Shown here piece by piece: positions 26,467-38,700 of a stretch of 64,000 bases of DNA (position 1 is its first letter; each line of letters opens with the position of its first letter). The stretch lies in the NCBI RefSeq assembly GCF_036169555.1, contig NZ_CP108032.1:3286001-3350000 (forward strand). Direction: 5' to 3'. The position numbers and the translations under genes are program-made. Source of the stretch: Streptomyces sp. NBC_00306. GTDB lineage: Bacteria > Actinomycetota > Actinomycetes > Streptomycetales > Streptomycetaceae. The notes under the pieces are model-generated. The model was given only the letters and a program-made list of their open reading frames with translations, was not told where the DNA came from and made no database searches.

Positions 26467-27114
26467 GTGCCGGCCTCGATGATGCAGTGGCTGGATGAGG
26501 AGACGGATGCATTCGACGATGACTCGGAGCTGTTGGGTGAGCTCTTCGATCAGTTGCTCCAAGGGACGATGGACAATGGCACCGCGCACCAAGCGCTGCT
26601 CTTGGCGGAGCTAGCCGATGACAAGCTCGTCAGCCCCGCAGTCCGGGCCGCGCTCATCGTGACCCTGGCCGAGGCGGGGACGATCGCGCAACGCGATGCC
26701 GCGACAGATCCCGACGGGTACGCGAATGCCGACATGGTGCTTCTCGCACAGGTCCGTGAGGCTGTCCAAGAGGCGGCTGCGAGCCTGTTCGCCGACTGGG
26801 AGGACGAGCCCGAGGTCGTACGGTTCGCGCTTGCCGTGTTGGCCGCTGCCTGCTCGGCTACCGACCGGGTTTCTCAGATCGGACGCCTGCAGTCCGAACA
26901 GCCTGTGGCTCCTCGCGCCGCTAGGCTCGCCTTGGCTTCTGCCCTGGCTGCGGACCACGAAGTGGCGATCGTCGCCGCACTGGGCGATCTCGCCGAGCAT
27001 CCTGACGACAACCCTGATGCGCTGGGAGCGCCCGAAGCACCGGTGCAGGGCCGGGGGCTGAGTCTCCTGATCGATCTTGCGCAGCAGGAAATCGGCCCCT
27101 TGGTCTTCGACTGA
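26467..27114 (+). CDS. Hypothetical HEAT-like protein
   Basis: 215 residues. Acidic N-terminus (MMQWLDEETDAFDDDSELLG), then repeated amphipathic helices (HQALLLAELADDK, SPAVRAALIVTLAEAG, VVRFALAVLAAACSATD, APRAARLALASALAADHEVAI). It fits a HEAT-type solenoid; no catalytic motif. It is the only plus-strand gene in this part of the island, convergent with the DUF6193-like gene (15 bp between stops). GTG 26467 or ATG 26479 may be the start; the ribosome site is weak. Function unknown. Confidence 0.55.
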   Translation: MPASMMQWLDEETDAFDDDSELLGELFDQLLQGTMDNGTAHQALLLAELADDKLVSPAVRAALIVTLAEAGTIAQRDAATDPDGYANADMVLLAQVREAVQEAAASLFADWEDEPEVVRFALAVLAAACSATDRVSQIGRLQSEQPVAPRAARLALASALAADHEVAIVAALGDLAEHPDDNPDALGAPEAPVQGRGLSLLIDLAQQEIGPLVFD

Positions 27115-27129
27115 CGCCCACCACCAGAC

Positions 27130-27870
27130 CTACCCTTCCGCCAAGCGGCCCTCCACCGCCGGTCCGCATCCATCGGGCAGATGCGCCACAACCAGTGCCA
27201 CCGCAGCCGCCGCCGTAGGCACATCACCGAGCGTCGATGCGTCCGCACCGCGTACGCGCCAGCCGTTCCGCAGCGGTTCGATGCTCGGCATGTCGTGGGT
27301 GTACGGATCACGCGTGGTGCCGCTGAACTGGAGCCCGCCGTGGGTGGGAAACGGGAACAGCACGCGCAGTCGTGGCTCGGCGTACGCGGCCTCGGTAAGT
27401 TCCGGATCGGCGAGCCGGACGCCCGGATCACGCTCGCGCATCAGTCGCCACGCTGTGATGACCGCACGGCCTTCCACGTGCGCCTCGGCAAGCCGGTCGA
27501 AGTCGATGAACGGCCAGGCCGCAGCCATCTCGCCGACCGGTCTGCCCGACTGCCAGTCATGCACAGCAGCCGCCGCTGCAGCGAGATCTCCGGTACTCCC
27601 CGTCCCGAGATGTACGCCAGGGGCCCACACGGTGATGTCGAAGGCTCGCTCGGTGTCACGGTCGGCGGCAACCAGGAACGTCCCACGGCCGGTCACGGCC
27701 TTGGCCCGCACCAGAGCGCCCGGTTGAGCACCGGCCACGAGAGGACCGAGCTCCAGTCCCTGCCCGGACGCCTCGCGGTACAGCGCGGAGACAAGACCGC
27801 CCGTGTCGGCGACATCCGGGTACAGCGCCGGGTCGACCGGAATCGCCTCCGGTGCTTCATCGGCTGCCAT
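27130..27870 (-). CDS. DUF6193-like protein
   Basis: 246 residues, soluble. Features: EAWPFI-like PFIDFDRLAEAHVEGRAVITAWR, VHDWQSGRPVGEMAAAWPF, RVLFPFPTHGGLQFSGTTRDP, WRVRGADASTLGDVPTAAAAVALVVAHLP. I associate this pattern (aa-rich W-x-S-G, FPF-THG-L-FS-T, and a terminal repeat-like AAVALV) with the Streptomyces DUF6193 group often labelled natural product biosynthesis protein; no enzymatic function is established. ATG 27870. Codon bias is good. Confidence 0.55.
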   Translation of the reverse strand: MAADEAPEAIPVDPALYPDVADTGGLVSALYREASGQGLELGPLVAGAQPGALVRAKAVTGRGTFLVAADRDTERAFDITVWAPGVHLGTGSTGDLAAAAAAVHDWQSGRPVGEMAAAWPFIDFDRLAEAHVEGRAVITAWRLMRERDPGVRLADPELTEAAYAEPRLRVLFPFPTHGGLQFSGTTRDPYTHDMPSIEPLRNGWRVRGADASTLGDVPTAAAAVALVVAHLPDGCGPAVEGRLAEG

Positions 27871-27966
27871 GTCTCACTTCGCTCTGGCCAGTCAGCCGTC
27901 GAGCGCGAAGTTCTCGGTAACGCCACTCGCCGGATGCCACGCCCTGTAGTACGTCGCACGCTTCGA

Positions 27967-28248
27967 TCACTTTATCCGGCGGTCGAGTTCCTCGTACATA
28001 TCTATGATCTCGTCCCGACTCACGTCAACGGGCATCGCTCCCGGACTGCCGTACGCGAGCTCAAGCAACGCGGCCCTGAGAATTGAAAGCTCATCAGCAG
28101 TCTGCCGGAGTTGGGGTCGGGCATGGTCAGGGGGCCGTACGCTGGCCCGGCAACTCGGGCAGGTCGTGATCCTGCCCGGAATTTGAACGAGTGGCCCCCT
28201 GGCCTTGCCCGACGCGGGCCCCGGCCCGGGGAGGTGGGTAAAGCCCAC
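27967..28248 (-). CDS. Small hypothetical protein, possibly a remnant
   Basis: The last 50 residues (RQTADELSILRAALLELAYGS ... VDVSRDEIIDMYEELDRRIK) read as a genuine helical protein. Upstream residues (GFTHLPGPGPASGKARG) look non-coding, so the true start is probably inside, perhaps a GTG or none. It may be the tail of a gene interrupted when the integrase fragment arrived. Unrecognised. Confidence 0.35.
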   Translation of the reverse strand: MGFTHLPGPGPASGKARGPLVQIPGRITTCPSCRASVRPPDHARPQLRQTADELSILRAALLELAYGSPGAMPVDVSRDEIIDMYEELDRRIK

Positions 28249-28429
28249 GGAGCCGACCGGCCCCGCCTTGGGCCTCCGCCCTGGCCAACTCCCCGCCGTC
28301 GCCTCGCCGTCGGCCTGACGCTCGTCGTGCGGGCGTGTCCGGCCTTCTCCGCGCTTCCGGTGGTCCGCTACGTGTTTCTGCGCGGCCTGCGCTGGCCGGC
28401 CCGCGGGGGCGGAGCCGAGAGCGGGCCGG
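28249..28429. other. Non-coding stretch beside the integrase fragment
   Basis: GC-rich sequence with no supported frame. A block CTGCCCGGAATTTGAACGAG at 28173-28192 just left of it looks like the edge of an integrated element, but I could not find a matching second copy. The integrase gene lacks its 5' end on this side. Confidence 0.25.
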
Positions 28430-29242
28430 GTGGGCGGTCGTGCCGCGCGCGACCCGCGTCAGCGGGTCGCCTTGACCGTGACCTACGTGCATTCGGTGCT
28501 CAAGTCCTCCCTCGAACACGCCGTCCGCGAAGACGAGCTGCCCCGAAACGTCGCCCGGAACGTCAAGACCACCGCACCCCGGCCCAGGCGCTTCCAGCCC
28601 CTCACGGCGACAGAGGCTCGTAAGTTCCTCGACGCGGCTCGCGCCGACCGGCTCCACGCACTGTACGAACTCGCCCTCCGCACCGGACTCCGCAAAGGCG
28701 AACTGCTCGGCCTCCACTGGGAAGACCTTGACCTCACCACCGGAACGGCCAGCATCCGGCACTCACTCCAGCGCACCCGAACCGGCGGCCTCACCCACCT
28801 CCCCACCAAAACCCGGGCGTCCGAACGCCGCATCGCCCTCCCCACCGAATGCCTCCACTCGCTCAAGAAGCACCAGGAACGGCAGGACAAGGAGCACGAG
28901 GCAGCAGGATCTGCCTGGCAGGACAACAGCCTCGTCTTCACCACGCCAACTGGACGGCCCATCGACCCGGCCAATCTCACCCGCCGCTTCCGCAGCTTCC
29001 TCAACCGGGCTGGCCTCCGACGCATCCGCTTCCACGACCTCCGCCACTCCACCGCCACCCTGCTCCTGGAACAAGGGGTCGACCTCGTCGTGATCAAGGA
29101 GCTGTTGGGCCACGCCCACATCGGCGTCTACGCCCACGTACGCCTCAGACTCCAACGCGGCGCCATAGACGCCCTCGGCAATGCCATCGGCGGCCAGGAC
29201 GACGACCCCGACGACCCACCCGCCGCAGCCGTCGTCCGCTGA
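28430..29242 (+). pseudogene. Truncated tyrosine integrase (pSAM2/phage type)
   Basis: The catalytic domain is recognisable: TGLRKGELLGLHWEDLD (first Arg), TKTRASERR (Lys), FHDLRHSTATLLLEQG (HxxR), ELLGHAHIG (His) and YAHVRLRLQR (Tyr). The N-terminal arm-binding and much of the core-binding domain are missing: homology starts at TVTYVHSVLKSSLEHAV. Between GHAHIG and YAHV about four residues (usually T-A-T-V) are deleted, shortening the His-to-Tyr spacing. An inactivated remnant of an integrative element that once inserted here. Confidence 0.8.
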
Positions 29243-29288
29243 CGTTGCCGTCAGCGTTGCCGTCAAGGGGCAACTCCTGTATTCCAGA

Positions 29289-29332
29289 AACGCCGCCGGG
29301 GAGTAGGTTTAAACCTACTCCCCGGCGGCGTT
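29289..29332. terminator. 44-bp perfect palindrome, probable bidirectional terminator
   Basis: AACGCCGCCGGGGAGTAGGTTT at 29289-29310 is followed with no loop by its exact reverse complement (29311-29332), centred on TTTAAA. It separates the convergent integrase fragment (stop 29242) and the immunity gene (stop 29335). The arms are longer and the symmetry greater than in other terminators here. Confidence 0.75.
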
Positions 29333-29334
29333 CA

Positions 29335-29727
29335 TTACTCCACGGACCAGGTATCCACAAGACCGTCAGGGAAACCCCTCAGGAATTCCGAGACAGCGCC
29401 GATCGCTTGATCTTGAGTAACCAGCGAGGATCGCTCAAACAATCCCATCTGACCACCGCAGACCAATTCAATCTGCTCCGAACCGGCATCAGGTTCCGTC
29501 AGCTGAAGAATCTCCCCGTCGACCGATTCACCGGTAACCAAATAGAGATCTGGACCACCCGCAACCGACAAATATCGGAATGGTTCATATTCCGTCACGG
29601 AAATCTCGGTAAATCGGTTCCCGTCGAGGTCCGCGATGGATCGAATAATCCGCTCCAGTTCAGGATTCTCGACTTCCCAATCCCGAGTCTTGGAGCCGTC
29701 CCTGTCGTCTCCTGCCAGCGCAATCAC
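29335..29727 (-). CDS. Imm1-like immunity protein for the RHS toxin
   Basis: 130 residues, acidic, lower in GC and third-position bias than its neighbours. The segment PELERIIRSIADLDGNRFTEISV, then YLSVAGGPDLYLVTGESVDGE and EFLRGFPDGLVDTWSVE recall the Imm1 family, which I know as partners of deaminase-type polymorphic toxins. Its GTG start lies 6 bases after the toxin stop, with GGGGTAG (overlapping the toxin stop TAG) serving as ribosome site, so toxin and antidote are coupled. Binding to and blocking the deaminase domain is the inferred role. Confidence 0.72.
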   Translation of the reverse strand: MIALAGDDRDGSKTRDWEVENPELERIIRSIADLDGNRFTEISVTEYEPFRYLSVAGGPDLYLVTGESVDGEILQLTEPDAGSEQIELVCGGQMGLFERSSLVTQDQAIGAVSEFLRGFPDGLVDTWSVE

Positions 29728-29733
29728 GATGCT

Positions 29734-32700
29734 CTACCCCAACGGCCTTGGTGTGGATGGTCTTCGCACTGCGTTGATCGTAAAGATCCCGGAAGGTGAA
29801 TGTACCAGCAACTCATCGACACCTAGACCACGCATCAGCGACCCGACTCCACCTGTCGCACCACACGATCGGCAGAAGTCGCGATCCACATGAAGAACGG
29901 CTCTAGCGCCAGTCGCCCCAGCATCCTTCGCCTGCTGGAAAACGTCTGCTTCAGCGTGCGTCTTCGTCTGAGCATTCACGCGGATGCCGACCGGCCGACC
30001 ATGCGCATTCCTTCCGAAGAAGACCTGTCCGTCGATCTGCAGGCGGGCCGCCGTGAACGTGTCGTCTGCACTACCACGAGCAGGCATTCCTTCACGCGCT
30101 CGATAAGACGCGAGTTCGCTCCAGCCGCAATTGTGAACCAGGACCGGCGCATCGCCCGCCGCCACGTAGTACGTGTGCGCCGTATCAACCGTCAGGTTGT
30201 AGACCGCCGCCTGCTGCGTCCACGCCTGGACCGCGTCCACCTGGACCCACGAGCCCGCGCCCGTCTGGAGCCACTGGCCCGGCTTGAGTTCGCCGGCCTT
30301 GAGCCACTTCTTCAGGGACGGGACCCAGAACGGGTGGCCTGCCGTGGCCGTGATCGTGTCCGTCGCCTCGCCCTTCTCGCCGTCGGTGTCGACGGTGAGC
30401 TTGACGAGCTTCTTGAGGCCCTTGCCCTTGATCGTGTCCGTGACCTCTTGCTTCGAGGTCTCCCCCGTCGTCGGGTCCGTCGCGAGAACCGACTCCCCGG
30501 GCTTGATCTCCTCGATCGGTTTACGGGTGCCGTCGGCCATCACCACCTTGGTGCCGGCGGTGAAGCTGTTGCCCGATGCCAACGAGGCGACGTCCGCGGC
30601 CGTGCTCACGCACCCCACCGCCGTCTCGACCTTGTCGGCCGTCTCCTCGAGCTTCTTCGCGGCCTTGCCGATGTCGTCCGCGTACTTCGCCGCCTTCGAC
30701 ATCATCCGGCCGGCCTTCGCCGCCCGGACCAGGCCCGCGCCCGCGCCGCCGAGTGCCAGGCCCGCCACCGTCGCGACCGCCCAGGCGCAGGCCTCCATGT
30801 CGCCCTTGGTGACGCAGTTCTTGATGTCGTTGAAGCCCGTGACCTCGCCGACCACGTTGCCGACGGTCTTCACGCCCTCCCAGACCGCGCCCCAGTCCAC
30901 CGCGTTGGTGACCGTCTCCACGACACTGCCGACCTGCTCGACCACCGCGTCGCGGATCGCGTTCGTCACCTTCGCGACGTCCGCGATCACGTCCCGCGTC
31001 GCGCTGACCAGGATCGCCGGGAGGTTCGGGTCGGCGGTGACGATCGCCTTGGCGACCGCCAGCAGCGGCTTCGTCGCGGCGACGATCTCCGGGATCGGGT
31101 TGTGCTTGGCGACGTAGGACGCCGCCGCCTTGGCCTTCTGGGTGACGTAGACCTTGGCCTGGTAGGCCGCCTTGCGGGCCTGTGCAGCCTTTTCTCGGGC
31201 CCATTGGGTGAAGCCCGTCTTCTGGCCGACCCATTTCGCCGCTCGCACCACATTGTCGACGACCGTCTTGAGGCCCGACTTCCGGTATGCCCAGCTCGCG
31301 GCCTTGCCGACGAAGTTGAGGGTGTTCCGCAGGGCCGCGCCCGGGTGGCGGACGGCGTAGACCACGGCGTTCTTGACCGCACGGGCGCCCTTGTAGACGT
31401 AGCTCGCGCCCTGGGAGGCCTTCTTGGCGACCCAGTTGCCGGCCTTCTTGCACCAGCCGCAGCTCGGCCAGTGGCCGTCCGGGTCCGTGTAGTCCATCGG
31501 TGAACCTGCGCCGTACGTGTACCGGTTGGCGAGGATCGAGGCGCCCGAGGCGTAGGTGTAGGAGTCGCGCGAGTCGAAGGCTCCCGTGCCCGGGTCGTAC
31601 CAGCGCGCGCCCATGTTCACCTGGTCGGTGTCGGGGTCGGTGTAGTCGCCCTGGTAGCCGGCGTTGCCGGTGACGTCGCCGGTGCCCAGCGTCTGGCCGA
31701 AGGGGTCGTACGCCGTCGACCGGGTGAGTGAGGCGGCCGCGCCGTTCGTCGGGGACATGTCGCCGACGACGTCGCCGTGCTTGTCGGTGACCGACAGCTG
31801 CGCCGGGCCGGTGCCCTCCGCGATCGACAAGAGCTCGTCCGCCGCGCCGCGGCCGTAGGTGGAGGAGTTGTCCTTCACCGGGTCCGGGGAAAGGCCCGCG
31901 TAGCTGAAGTCCGTGCCGTTGCGGGACGCAACCCGGTCCAGAGAGTCGTAGGTGTACTGCGTCTCCGACTCCCCCGCCTTGGTCATGCGGTCGAAGGCGT
32001 CGAAGGTGAAGTTCTCCGTCAGACCCGAGCTGGTGCGGCTCGACAGCGTGCCGCGGGGGGTGTGGTCGTAGGTGTAGTCCCCGTCGGACAGCAGCCGGTT
32101 GCGCTCGTCGAACGTCGACGTCTTGGCGCCGTTCTTGACCCGGTTGCCGCTGTCGTCCCAGTCGTACTGCGTCGTCTGACCGTCGCCCGTCCAGGACGTG
32201 AGGCGGCCGGCGTCGTCGTAGCCGTAGGTGTTCTCACCGGCCTTGCTGGTTCCGACCGTCGTCTTCGACGTCATGTGATCGTCGGAGTCGTAGCCGTAGT
32301 CGGTGGCGGCGACGGTGCCGCCACCGCTGTTCTTCACCGTGTCGGTGTCGAGCCGGCCCAGATCGTCGTAGGTGAACGAACGGGACTGGCCCGCAGCGTA
32401 GTTGACCTGCTTGATCGCACCCGCGTTGTCGTAGCCGTAGCTCTGCGCGACCCCGGTGAGCGGGTCCGTCGCCGTCTTCAGCTGCTGCTTGACGTAGCTG
32501 AAGCTCGCCGTGCCCGAAGCGTCGGTGCGGGAAACGAGCTGTCCGTCGTTGTTGTACTCGTACTCGGCCTTGCCGGACGGGCCGTCCGCCTTCAGCAGCG
32601 CACCGCGGTCGTTGTACTCGTAGCTGTTGTCGCCCTTCGGGGACGATGCCTTGGTGAGCCGCCCTGCCGAGTCGTACCGGAACGTCTTCTCCGGGGTCGC

Positions 32701-35700
32701 GACCTCGGCACCCGAACCCGTCTCGCGGACCAGCTCGCCGGCCTTGCCGTACTCACGCTCGCGGACCACACCGCCCGGAGCCGTCAGCTTCACGGCCTGG
32801 CCGAGTTTGTCGTACGCCGTCGTCCAGGTGCGGGCGTCGAGCGAGGGGTCCCGGGCGGTTGAGGGCTCGATCACCGACTCGGACAGGCCCAGGGTGTTGA
32901 CCGTGTAGATCGTCTTGTTGCCGCGGCCGTCGGTGTAGCGCGTGCGGTTGCCCAGCGCGTCGTAGCCGAAGGACGTGGTGATCGACTTGGTCGCCGAGAC
33001 CGGTTCGGTCTGACCGGTCAGCCGGTTCAGTGCGTCGTACGCGAAGGTCGTGACCCGGTTCAGCGGGTCTGTCGACGAGGTGAGGTTGCCGGCGTTGTCG
33101 TAGCCGTAACGCACCTTGCGCAGCTGGCGGTCGGTCGCGTCCAGGTCCGCGTCCTCGATCAGCTGGCCGAGGCGGTCGTACAGCTTGGCGGAGGTGCGGC
33201 CGAGGCCGTCGGTCTCGCGCACGGTGCGACCGGACATGTCGTAGCCGAGCTGGCTGACGACACCGGACGGGTCGACCATCCGCGTCATCTGCCCGAGCGA
33301 GTCGTAGGTGAAGTTGCTGATACCGCCGCCGGGTGCGGTCTGCTTCACCACGTTGCCCGCGTCGTCGTACTCGATGCGCGTGGTGAAGGCCCCGGGGACG
33401 GGCTTGCGTTCGATCTGGGTGGTGGTAACGGGGCGGTCGAGGTCGTCGTATGTCGTCTCGGCCCGCGCGCCGTTCGGGTCGGTGACCGTGAGCGCCTGAC
33501 CGGTGCGCGTGTAGGTGTACTTCCACTGCGCGCGGTCGTCACCGGTGCCGACCGGTACGTCCTTGACCGTCATGCGGTTCTGGCGGTCATACGTGAACTT
33601 GGTGACGCGGCCCAGCGGGTCGGTGGACTCCACGACATTGCCCAGCGGGTCGTACGCGTTGGTCGTCGTCGGCGTTACGGGCTCGGCCGAACCGGGAGGC
33701 GTGTAGGACGGAGCGGTGCTGGTGACCGCTCGGCCGAGCTTGTCGTACGTCGTGCGGTTGGTGTTGCCGAGCGCGTCCACGGACTCGGTCACGGCGCCGA
33801 AGGTGTCGTAGCCGGTGTAGGTCGTGGGGCGCGATGCGATCGGCGCGGAACCGTTCGACTCGGTCTGAACGGTGGGCGCGGTGACCGACAGGGGGCGGCC
33901 CAGCTCGTCGAAGGCGTAGTCCGTGCGGTTGCCCGCCGGGTCGGTCTTCGCCTTGATCAGACCGCGCTGGTCGTACTCGTAGGCCGTGGTGCGGGAGTCG
34001 GATCCGTTCTCGATGATCTCCTGCTTGGCGTTGCCCGCGTCGTCGTAGACATAGCGGACCGTCTCCGCGGATACACCGGTCGGCCACGGCACGTTGGAGG
34101 GCTGGCCGCTGGAGGCGGTGGTCTCCACGTTGCCGGCCAGGTCATAGGTGTAGGTGGTGCGGCGGGCGAGCCCGGTCGGGTCCGTGACCTCGGTCTTCTG
34201 GCGGCCGACCGCGTCATAGGTGTACTGCGTGACGAGCTTGCCGTTGTCGCCGGTCTCCGTGAGGACGTTCCCGGCGCCGTCGTAGGTGTTGGACTCGACG
34301 ACGATGTCCCGCTTGGTGCCGTCCGGGTTGCGGAAGTCCTTGAGCGTGATCGACTTGATGAGGTCGTCGCCGTAGTACTGGTATCTCAGCGACCGGCCCA
34401 TGGAGTCGGTGTGCCGGACCACGCGGCCGCCCATGTCGTACGCGTACGACTGGAGCACCGTGTAGTCGTCGTTGCCGCCGTCGTCCTCCCAGTCGTGCAG
34501 ACGCGTCTCGGCCATCATGTTGCGGGCCGTGTAGTCGTAGCTGAACTTGTTGCCGCCCGCGTCGACCATCGACGTCTTGTTGCCGAGTACGTCGTAGGTG
34601 TACGTCGTTTCGCTGCCCTCGGCGTCGATCGCCTTCTCCGGGCGTCCGTGGTCGTCGATCTCGAACGTCATGACCCGGGTGGCGTCGCCGCCCAGCACGT
34701 CACTGACCTCTGTGCGCACCACATTTCCGTCGCCGTCGTACGTGCTGACGGTCTTCTGCTGGTGCTTGCCCAGCGTGACCACGTTGGTGGCAGCAGGATC
34801 GGTGGTGGACGTGACGCGGGAGAGCTTGTCGTAGGCGATCGTCGTGGTGACGCCTGCCGGCTGCGCGTCAGAGATTGCCGTCTCGGTGAGCTTGCGACCG
34901 AGCGTGTCATAGGTGAACTTGACGATCGCGCCCGACGGCTGGGTCACCTGTGCCAGGTCACCGCTGGTGAAGTACTGATAGCGGGTGATCTTGCCGCGGG
35001 GGTCGGTCGTCGTCAGCGGCAGACCGGTGGGGGTGTTGCCGCCACCCACGGCCTGCTCGGCGCCGGTGGTGTAGGTGTGCTTGACGGTGCCGTTGTCGGG
35101 CGCGGTCTGAAGGGTGAGCGCACCGGCGGTGTTGTACTGGTACTGCGTGCGGAAGCGGTTGTCCGTAGGCCCCGACGAGCGTCCGTCGCGGGTCTCGGTC
35201 GGCTGGTCGCCTCTCAGGTCGAAGTCGCCTGCTGCCGCCGGGTACGTGGTGTAGGCCGTCTGACAGTCGTCCTTGGCCCGGCACGTCTTCCTGCTGGTGA
35301 CATTGCCGCGGTTGTCGTACCCGAGGGTGACCTTGTCACCGTTCTCGCTGACGATCCCGGTCTGGTAGCCGTTGTCGTCGTACTCGAACAGCCTGATCGC
35401 CACGCCGTCGACGGGGTGCCGGATGAAGTCCGGCTCGCCACCGCCGTCACCGGGCGGATTGGTGCAGAAGGCCGGGTCACCCGGGTCGGGCTGGGTGCAG
35501 ATCTGCTCGGGCGGATCGGTGCCGGACGGGGTCGGCGACGGGGTGGCGGGCTCGCGCGCGCCGAGCGCCATCGGCTCGCCCAGTCGCAGCATGCGTGCCG
35601 TCATACCGTCGTACTCGTAGAAGTACGGGGCGTCCAGCGGGTCGTGGACCTCGATCGTGCGGCGCAGATCCTTGTCGTTGCCGAAAACCGCGGGGGTGCC

Positions 35701-38700
35701 GATCTTCCAGGTGCCGCCGTTGCGGTCGGTGTACTCCTCGACACGGTCGCGGGAGGTGTCGTACTGCACCTCGGAAGCGATGCGTCCGGACGGCAGGGTC
35801 GTCTTCGTCAGCACGGACGACGCGCGGTTGCCCTCGCGGTAGTGACCGGCGACGGCGGCGGTGCCGAGGGGGTGGTGGTAGACGGCGACATCGTCGATGG
35901 TGCCGGCGAAGGACTTGCCTACGGTGGCGCCCCAGCCCGGCCAGGAGGCGGGCGTGGTCGCGTTGGCCGCGCCGATCTGGTTGTACGTCAGATCACCCTG
36001 GACCAGCTGCTTTCCGGTGATCGTTCCGGACAGCTTGCCGTCCAGGTACAGGGTCTGCGTGGAGCCGGACGCGGACAGCACGGCATGGTGCCACTTGCCG
36101 TCGTTGACGTACTTGGTGATGTCGGTGATCGGGGCGACGGTGCCGGTCGAGAACTGGCCGCGCAACAGGCCGTCCGTGCCGACGTACAGCATCGGGACAC
36201 CGGTGGTCGGCGTCGTGCCCCACGCCTTGTTCTGGTAGCCGACGAGCGGTCCGCCGACGCCGCCCGCGAAGGTCTTGAACCACACCTCGACCGCCGCGTC
36301 ACGGCTCTTCTTCAGGGTGCCGGTGGGCAGGTCGACGCGTGAGGTGGAGCCGTTGAAGCCGGCGGCGGTGCCGGGATCGCCGGTGATGGCGCCGGCCGCG
36401 CCCAGGGTGACGTTGGTGTAGGTGCCGCGGTCCTTGCCGAGGTTGGCCTCGATGGTGCTGTTCGCCGCCGCGCCCTCCGCCTCGCCGAGCCGCCAGTACG
36501 ACTGGGGGCGGGAGTCGAGGACGGTGGTGCCGTAGTGGCTGCCCGTGCCGTGGGTGTACTGGGTGCAGCCGCCCTCGGGGTCGCAGACCTTGTCCAGCAG
36601 ATCGCCGGTGTAGGTGTACGTCCAGCTCAGCGGGGCTCCGTTGACGGCGTTCGTGGACACCTTGGTGACATGCGCGCCGGTCCACGTGAAGGTCAGTGAG
36701 CGACCGCTGCGGGCGTGCAGCGCGGTCGAGATCTTGCCGCTGGAGTAGGTGTAGGTGACGACGTTGGAGGACTTGTCCGTGATCCTCGTCAGCAGGCCGC
36801 TCGAGCTGAAGTCGTAGGTCGTACCGGACTTGTCCTGGAGCTTGTAGGTGCTGGTGGTCGCGTCGTACGTCAGTTTGGCGAAGCGGCCCGGCGGCGGCGC
36901 GAAGGTGCCGTCCGAGTTCTTGCCGAAGCGGACGTCCTGGCCGTCCGGGTAGCGGATGAGGACATTGCCGGTTCCGTCGTCGTCCGCGGTCAGCCGCATG
37001 TCGTAGCGGGTGGACCAGCCGGCGCCGAAGGCGAGGTCACGGCGCGGGTCGAGGCTGTTGTACGTCCGCACGAGGGTCAGCTCGGGGCCCACGTTGGTGA
37101 CCGACGCGTCGATGGCCGCGCTGGTGAAGTTGCCGACGTTGGGGTCGAACTCCTTGCCCTGCGCCTCGGAGAGGCGGGAGGTGATCTCGGGCTGGGGGAC
37201 GGCCGCCACCAGGGCGATCTGCGCGGTCGGCACCTCGTTGGAGGCGTCCTTCACGAAGCCGCGCCACAGATAGGTCTTGCCCCACTTCAGCCGCCCGGCC
37301 GGGACCGGATAAGCCGAAGCCGTCTGATAGGCGGAGGTGGTGCAGCCGGTCGGCTTGCCGTCCTTGTCCGACTCACAGATCTCGTACTTGTACTGGAGCT
37401 GCGACCCGGCCGGCGCGTCGATGTCGACACCGGCCGCCCAGAGCTGCGGCGTGAGCGTCTGGGCCTGGTAACCGTTGGGCGGGAACTGCTCCTTGACCAC
37501 CGGAGCGATGTCGAAGACCTGGAGCGTGAGGCGGCCCGGAGGCACCTGCTCGTCGGTGAAGACCTTGCCGCCCTGGCGCACCATCGTGAAGTCGAGCATG
37601 TAGGCGCCCGGCGGCAGAGCCTTGATCGTGGCGTCGACGGTCGCCTTCGCCCCGTAGGCGAGGTTGCCGGGGAGACTGCCCGCGCGCTGCTGGGTGACCA
37701 GCTTGCCCTTGGAGTTGTAGGCCCGGTACGCGAGGTAGTACGTGCCCGGCGTCCAGGTCTCCGCGCCCTTGTTGGTGACCGTGACCTTGACCTTGCCGGC
37801 CTGGTTCTGCAGGACGGGCGGGTCGGGGACGGGCTTGGGGAAGGAGTACGAGGCGCTGTAGGGCGAGTGCGTCACGAACAGCTTCGGCGGGTTGGCCGTG
37901 GAGTGACCGGTGAACTTCTTGAACGCGAGCGAGTCGGAAGCCGACGCGCGCAGCGACAGACCGTAGTTGGGCTGCGTACCGTCCACCCAGCGCTGCACCA
38001 GGTCGCGGCCGCCCTTGCCCAAGTCGTACAGCTCACCGGCGGCCGGGCACGCGGACTGCGACTGGCCGAAGCCGATGTGGCCGTATGCGTAGGACTTCGA
38101 GGCGAGCGAACCGCCGACCGACGGGCCCGGGTAGGAGGTGCCGGTCCCGGCCGTCCAGGACTCGGTCACCGGATGCACGGAGACGGCCCGCGGCTTGCAG
38201 GAGGCCGAGTCGAAGTTCACGACCTGGAGCTGCGCACCGAAGATGCGGTGGCGCCGCAGCTCCTCGTCGAGCCCCGGGAAACCGAGGAACGAGTACGTGG
38301 CGCCGTTCGGGCCCTTGCCGACCTGGAGTTCGCTGGAACCGACGACCGAGGCGCCGCCGTTCCTGACGTACATCGAGGTGGATGCCGCGGTCGTGTCGAC
38401 GGAGGGGTCGATACGGACCGGGAAGGCGCGGTCGGGGTCGGCGAGCCAGCCGGCGTCGGCGGTCACCTTCAGGGCCTGGCCACCGCCCTGCTGGATCAGT
38501 TCGTAGTGGACGGCGTGCGAGACGGCGCCCTTGGCGTCCTCCATGAAACCGGCCGGGATGACGGCCTTGGTACGGCCCTCGGTGTCCGCCAGCACAATCG
38601 TTCCGCCGACGGCACGGGCGGTGAGATCGGTGAGCGTGAGCGGGAAGACGAAGCCGGTGGGGGCGGTCGTCGAGCGGAGGACGAGTGTCTCCTTGACCCC

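Noticed and set aside
28130..28200. Possible second tRNA or attachment site beside the integrase fragment
   Set aside because: The GAATTTGAAC block resembles part of a T arm, but no acceptor or anticodon arms can be paired and no second copy of a core site was found.
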